The translations under genes and the position numbers were made by a program. DNA of 64,000 bases from Erwinia phyllosphaerae. Its GTDB lineage: Bacteria > Pseudomonadota > Gammaproteobacteria > Enterobacterales > Enterobacteriaceae. The stretch spans positions 124,001 through 188,000 of the forward strand of contig NZ_JAHSPF010000006.1 in assembly GCF_019132875.1 (NCBI RefSeq). Direction: 5' to 3'. The number at the start of each line of letters is the position of its first letter. The first letter of the stretch is position 1. Shown here piece after piece: positions 62,194 to 64,000 of the stretch. The notes beneath the pieces are model-generated. The model was not told the origin of the DNA, searched no databases, and saw nothing but the letters and a program-made list of their open reading frames with translations.

Positions 62194-63695
62194 GCAGGCG
62201 CTCCTCCGGTGGAATAAAGTAAAAGAGTTTCTTCATCGGCCTCGCTGGCATCCATTTCCGCCACGATTTTGCCGTCCCAGAGCACGCAGATACGGTCGCA
62301 CAGGCCGACCAGCTCGGCAAATTCGCCCGAGGCATAAATCACCCCTTTTCCCTGGCGGGCCAGCGTGTCGATTAAAGAAAAAAGATCGGTTTTAGCTTTG
62401 ATATCAACGCCTTTTGTCGGCTCGTCAAAAATCAGCACGTCCGCGTCGTTGCGCAGCCATTTGCCAATAGCCACTTTTTGCTGATTGCCGCCGGACAGGC
62501 GGCGCAGCGTTTGTTGCGGGCCGGTGGTGCGAATACCCAGCTTTTGAATGACTTCCTCGGCCCAGCGCCACGCCTGGCGATGCCCGAAGATGCCCCATTG
62601 TGAAAAGCTGTTATCGGCGCTGACGCTCAGGTTCATCGTCACCGGCTCATCGATGAAAATGCCTTCTTTGCGTCGCTCTTCCGGAATGAGCGCCATGCCC
62701 TGCGCCACTGAAGCGGAGGGCGAGGCGGGCTTCCAGGCTTTGCCGTGCAGTTCACCGCGCGCAATACGGCTACGGCTGGCACCAAACAACGCTTTGCACA
62801 GTTCAGTTTTCCCTGCGCCAGCCAGACCGGCAATGCCCAGGATTTCGCCTTTGCGCAGCGTCAGCGAGATATTTTTCAGCAAGGTGTCATCGTGCAGCGC
62901 CTCAACGCTCAACAGCGTTTCGCCGTGGTTGTCCTTACGGCGCGGCGGATAGATATCTGCCAGCTGATGGCCCAGCATTTTCTCAACGATCTGTTCGCCG
63001 CTGAGCGAGGCCATTGGCACCGCTTCAATCAAACGACCGTCGCGTAATACCGTCAGCCGATCGCATATAGCGCGCAGTTCGTGAATGCGATGGGAAATAA
63101 AAACCACGCCGATCCCGCTGTTTTGCAAACGGCGAACAACCGCAAACAGCCGTTCGCTTTCGTGCCGATCCAGCGGCGCGGTCGGTTCATCCAGGATCAG
63201 AAAACGGCAGTGATGGGAAAGCGCGCGGGCCAGCAAAATCTGCTGTTTTTCCGCCAGCGTACACTGGTCAATACGACGCCTGACATCCAGAGAAACATCC
63301 AGCTGCGCCAGCAGCGCGCGTGCCTGGCGACGAATTTCGCGCCAGCGGTACAGCTGACCGCCTTCGGCCAGCCTGTCCAGCATGATGTTTTCCGCCACGC
63401 TAAGCGTTGGCACCAGCGCCACGTCCACTTCCTGCTGCACAAGATGAATGCCCAACTGTTTTGCATCGCGTGGAGAACGGATTGAAACGGGCTGACCGTC
63501 CAGCAGAATTTCGCCGCGATAGTGATCATATGCGCCGGAAAGCACGGCCATTAGCGTCGATTTCCCCGCGCCGTTAGCGCCGGTTAACGCATGTACGCTA
63601 TGGCCTGCAAGCGTGAAATCCACGCTGCTAAGCGCGCTAAACCCGCCAAATTCGATAGAGATTTGCCGCATTTCAAGACGGTTAACTGCGCTCAT
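62190..63695 (-). CDS. Sugar ABC transporter ATP-binding protein (RbsA-like)
   Basis: A 501-residue tandem ABC ATPase, the length of E. coli RbsA. The first domain has Walker A GANGAGKST (39-47) and a degenerate signature (CTLAEKQQILLARAL); the second has GLAGAGKTE and a good signature LSGGNQQKVAIGKWL. The degenerate first signature is normal for this group. First gene of the operon (ATPase-permease-binding protein). No sugar kinase, isomerase or LacI-type regulator is found in the window to reveal the substrate. Confidence 0.92.
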   Translation of the reverse strand: MSAVNRLEMRQISIEFGGFSALSSVDFTLAGHSVHALTGANGAGKSTLMAVLSGAYDHYRGEILLDGQPVSIRSPRDAKQLGIHLVQQEVDVALVPTLSVAENIMLDRLAEGGQLYRWREIRRQARALLAQLDVSLDVRRRIDQCTLAEKQQILLARALSHHCRFLILDEPTAPLDRHESERLFAVVRRLQNSGIGVVFISHRIHELRAICDRLTVLRDGRLIEAVPMASLSGEQIVEKMLGHQLADIYPPRRKDNHGETLLSVEALHDDTLLKNISLTLRKGEILGIAGLAGAGKTELCKALFGASRSRIARGELHGKAWKPASPSASVAQGMALIPEERRKEGIFIDEPVTMNLSVSADNSFSQWGIFGHRQAWRWAEEVIQKLGIRTTGPQQTLRRLSGGNQQKVAIGKWLRNDADVLIFDEPTKGVDIKAKTDLFSLIDTLARQGKGVIYASGEFAELVGLCDRICVLWDGKIVAEMDASEADEETLLLYSTGGAPA

Positions 63696-64000
63696 AAAAA
63701 TGACTCTCTGGCTGGAAGCTGCCTTATTTTTCAGGGCTTAGTCACGGCAGGCAACGAACGAAAGCGCATAAGCTAACACAAAATATTATTAGCCATCCAG
63801 ACGCCCGGACATTTAAGCATCTAAATTCAGCAGCAGCGTATAAATCAACACAAACCAGCGCAATACCTTGCTTTAACAATATTTAACTCGGGAGCCAGGA
63901 TTTTTTAACATGCGGCGGAGAGAACATTTTCAGTAAAGAAAATCAGAGTGATAGCAGGAGGGGAAACAGCAGATGAGCAGTTAACAGGCAAAAAAAAACC
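63696..64000. other. Region upstream of the sugar ABC operon, no gene seen
   Basis: About 305 bp to the right edge, AT-rich, expected to hold the ABC operon promoter. A strong GGAGGGG ribosome-like site (63957) precedes an ATG at 63973, but the frame stops after three codons. Confidence 0.5.

Noticed and set aside
63957..63987. Start of a new gene near the right edge
   Set aside because: A strong ribosome-like site precedes ATG at 63973, but the frame stops after three codons.

Overview
The window reads as chromosomal DNA of an enterobacterium, probably a member of the Erwiniaceae (Pantoea/Mixta/Erwinia type). The evidence is gene content and order: bcs cellulose genes, dppABCDF, eptB, wecH-glyQ-glyS, yiaG, yiaF, mtlADR and yibL all match Escherichia-type genes and partly keep their order. 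The cellulose cluster, however, carries BcsD and BcsO, which E. coli lacks. The genus is an inference. No rRNA, tRNA, insertion sequence, prophage or CRISPR array was seen.

Layout. (1) 1-16.0 kb: cellulose locus. bcsE (cut by the left edge), bcsF and bcsG run rightward. bcsO-Q-A-B-C-D-Z run leftward towards them. Between the two convergent blocks sits an orphan DUF2235 (Tle1-like) alpha/beta hydrolase gene. (2) 16.7-22.5 kb: dppABCDF dipeptide/haem ABC importer on the minus strand. (3) 23.2-30.1 kb: single genes for envelope and stress functions: an EmrE-type exporter, EptB, Ohr with its regulator OhrR, a stand-alone ppGpp-hydrolase-like HD protein, an unknown membrane protein, an RcnB-like protein, and an Lrp-type regulator divergent from a DUF2000 gene. 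(4) 30.2-35.3 kb: an alpha-class (CS1/CFA/cable-pilus type) chaperone-usher operon. (5) 36-42 kb: isochorismatase-like hydrolase plus GlxA-type regulator, wecH, glyQ and glyS. (6) 42.0-44.3 kb: an AT-rich gene resembling YopT/C58 cysteine peptidases, a zinc alcohol dehydrogenase and yiaG. (7) 44.7-50.6 kb: a second, FimA/PapD-type chaperone-usher operon lying between yiaG and yiaF, which are neighbours in E. coli. (8) 51.5-56.9 kb: yiaF, then the mannitol operon mtlADR behind four CRP-like sites, then yibL. (9) 56.9-59.6 kb: a 49-bp tandem repeat array directly 3' of a large autotransporter gene. (10) 60.1-63.7 kb: a three-gene sugar ABC importer of the ribose type.

Functionally the accessory part is dominated by the cell surface: cellulose with its phosphoethanolamine transferase BcsG, two unrelated fimbriae, an autotransporter adhesin and lipid A modification. 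The best candidates for something undescribed are the YopT/C58-like protein, whose third catalytic position is Asn, the DUF2235 hydrolase embedded in the cellulose locus with no visible immunity partner, the UUCG-hairpin repeat array behind the autotransporter, and a hairpin that may bridge the ribosome binding site of the alpha-fimbrial usher. Start sites given here were chosen from Shine-Dalgarno sequences, signal peptides and remembered family lengths. All homology calls were made by eye without database searches.
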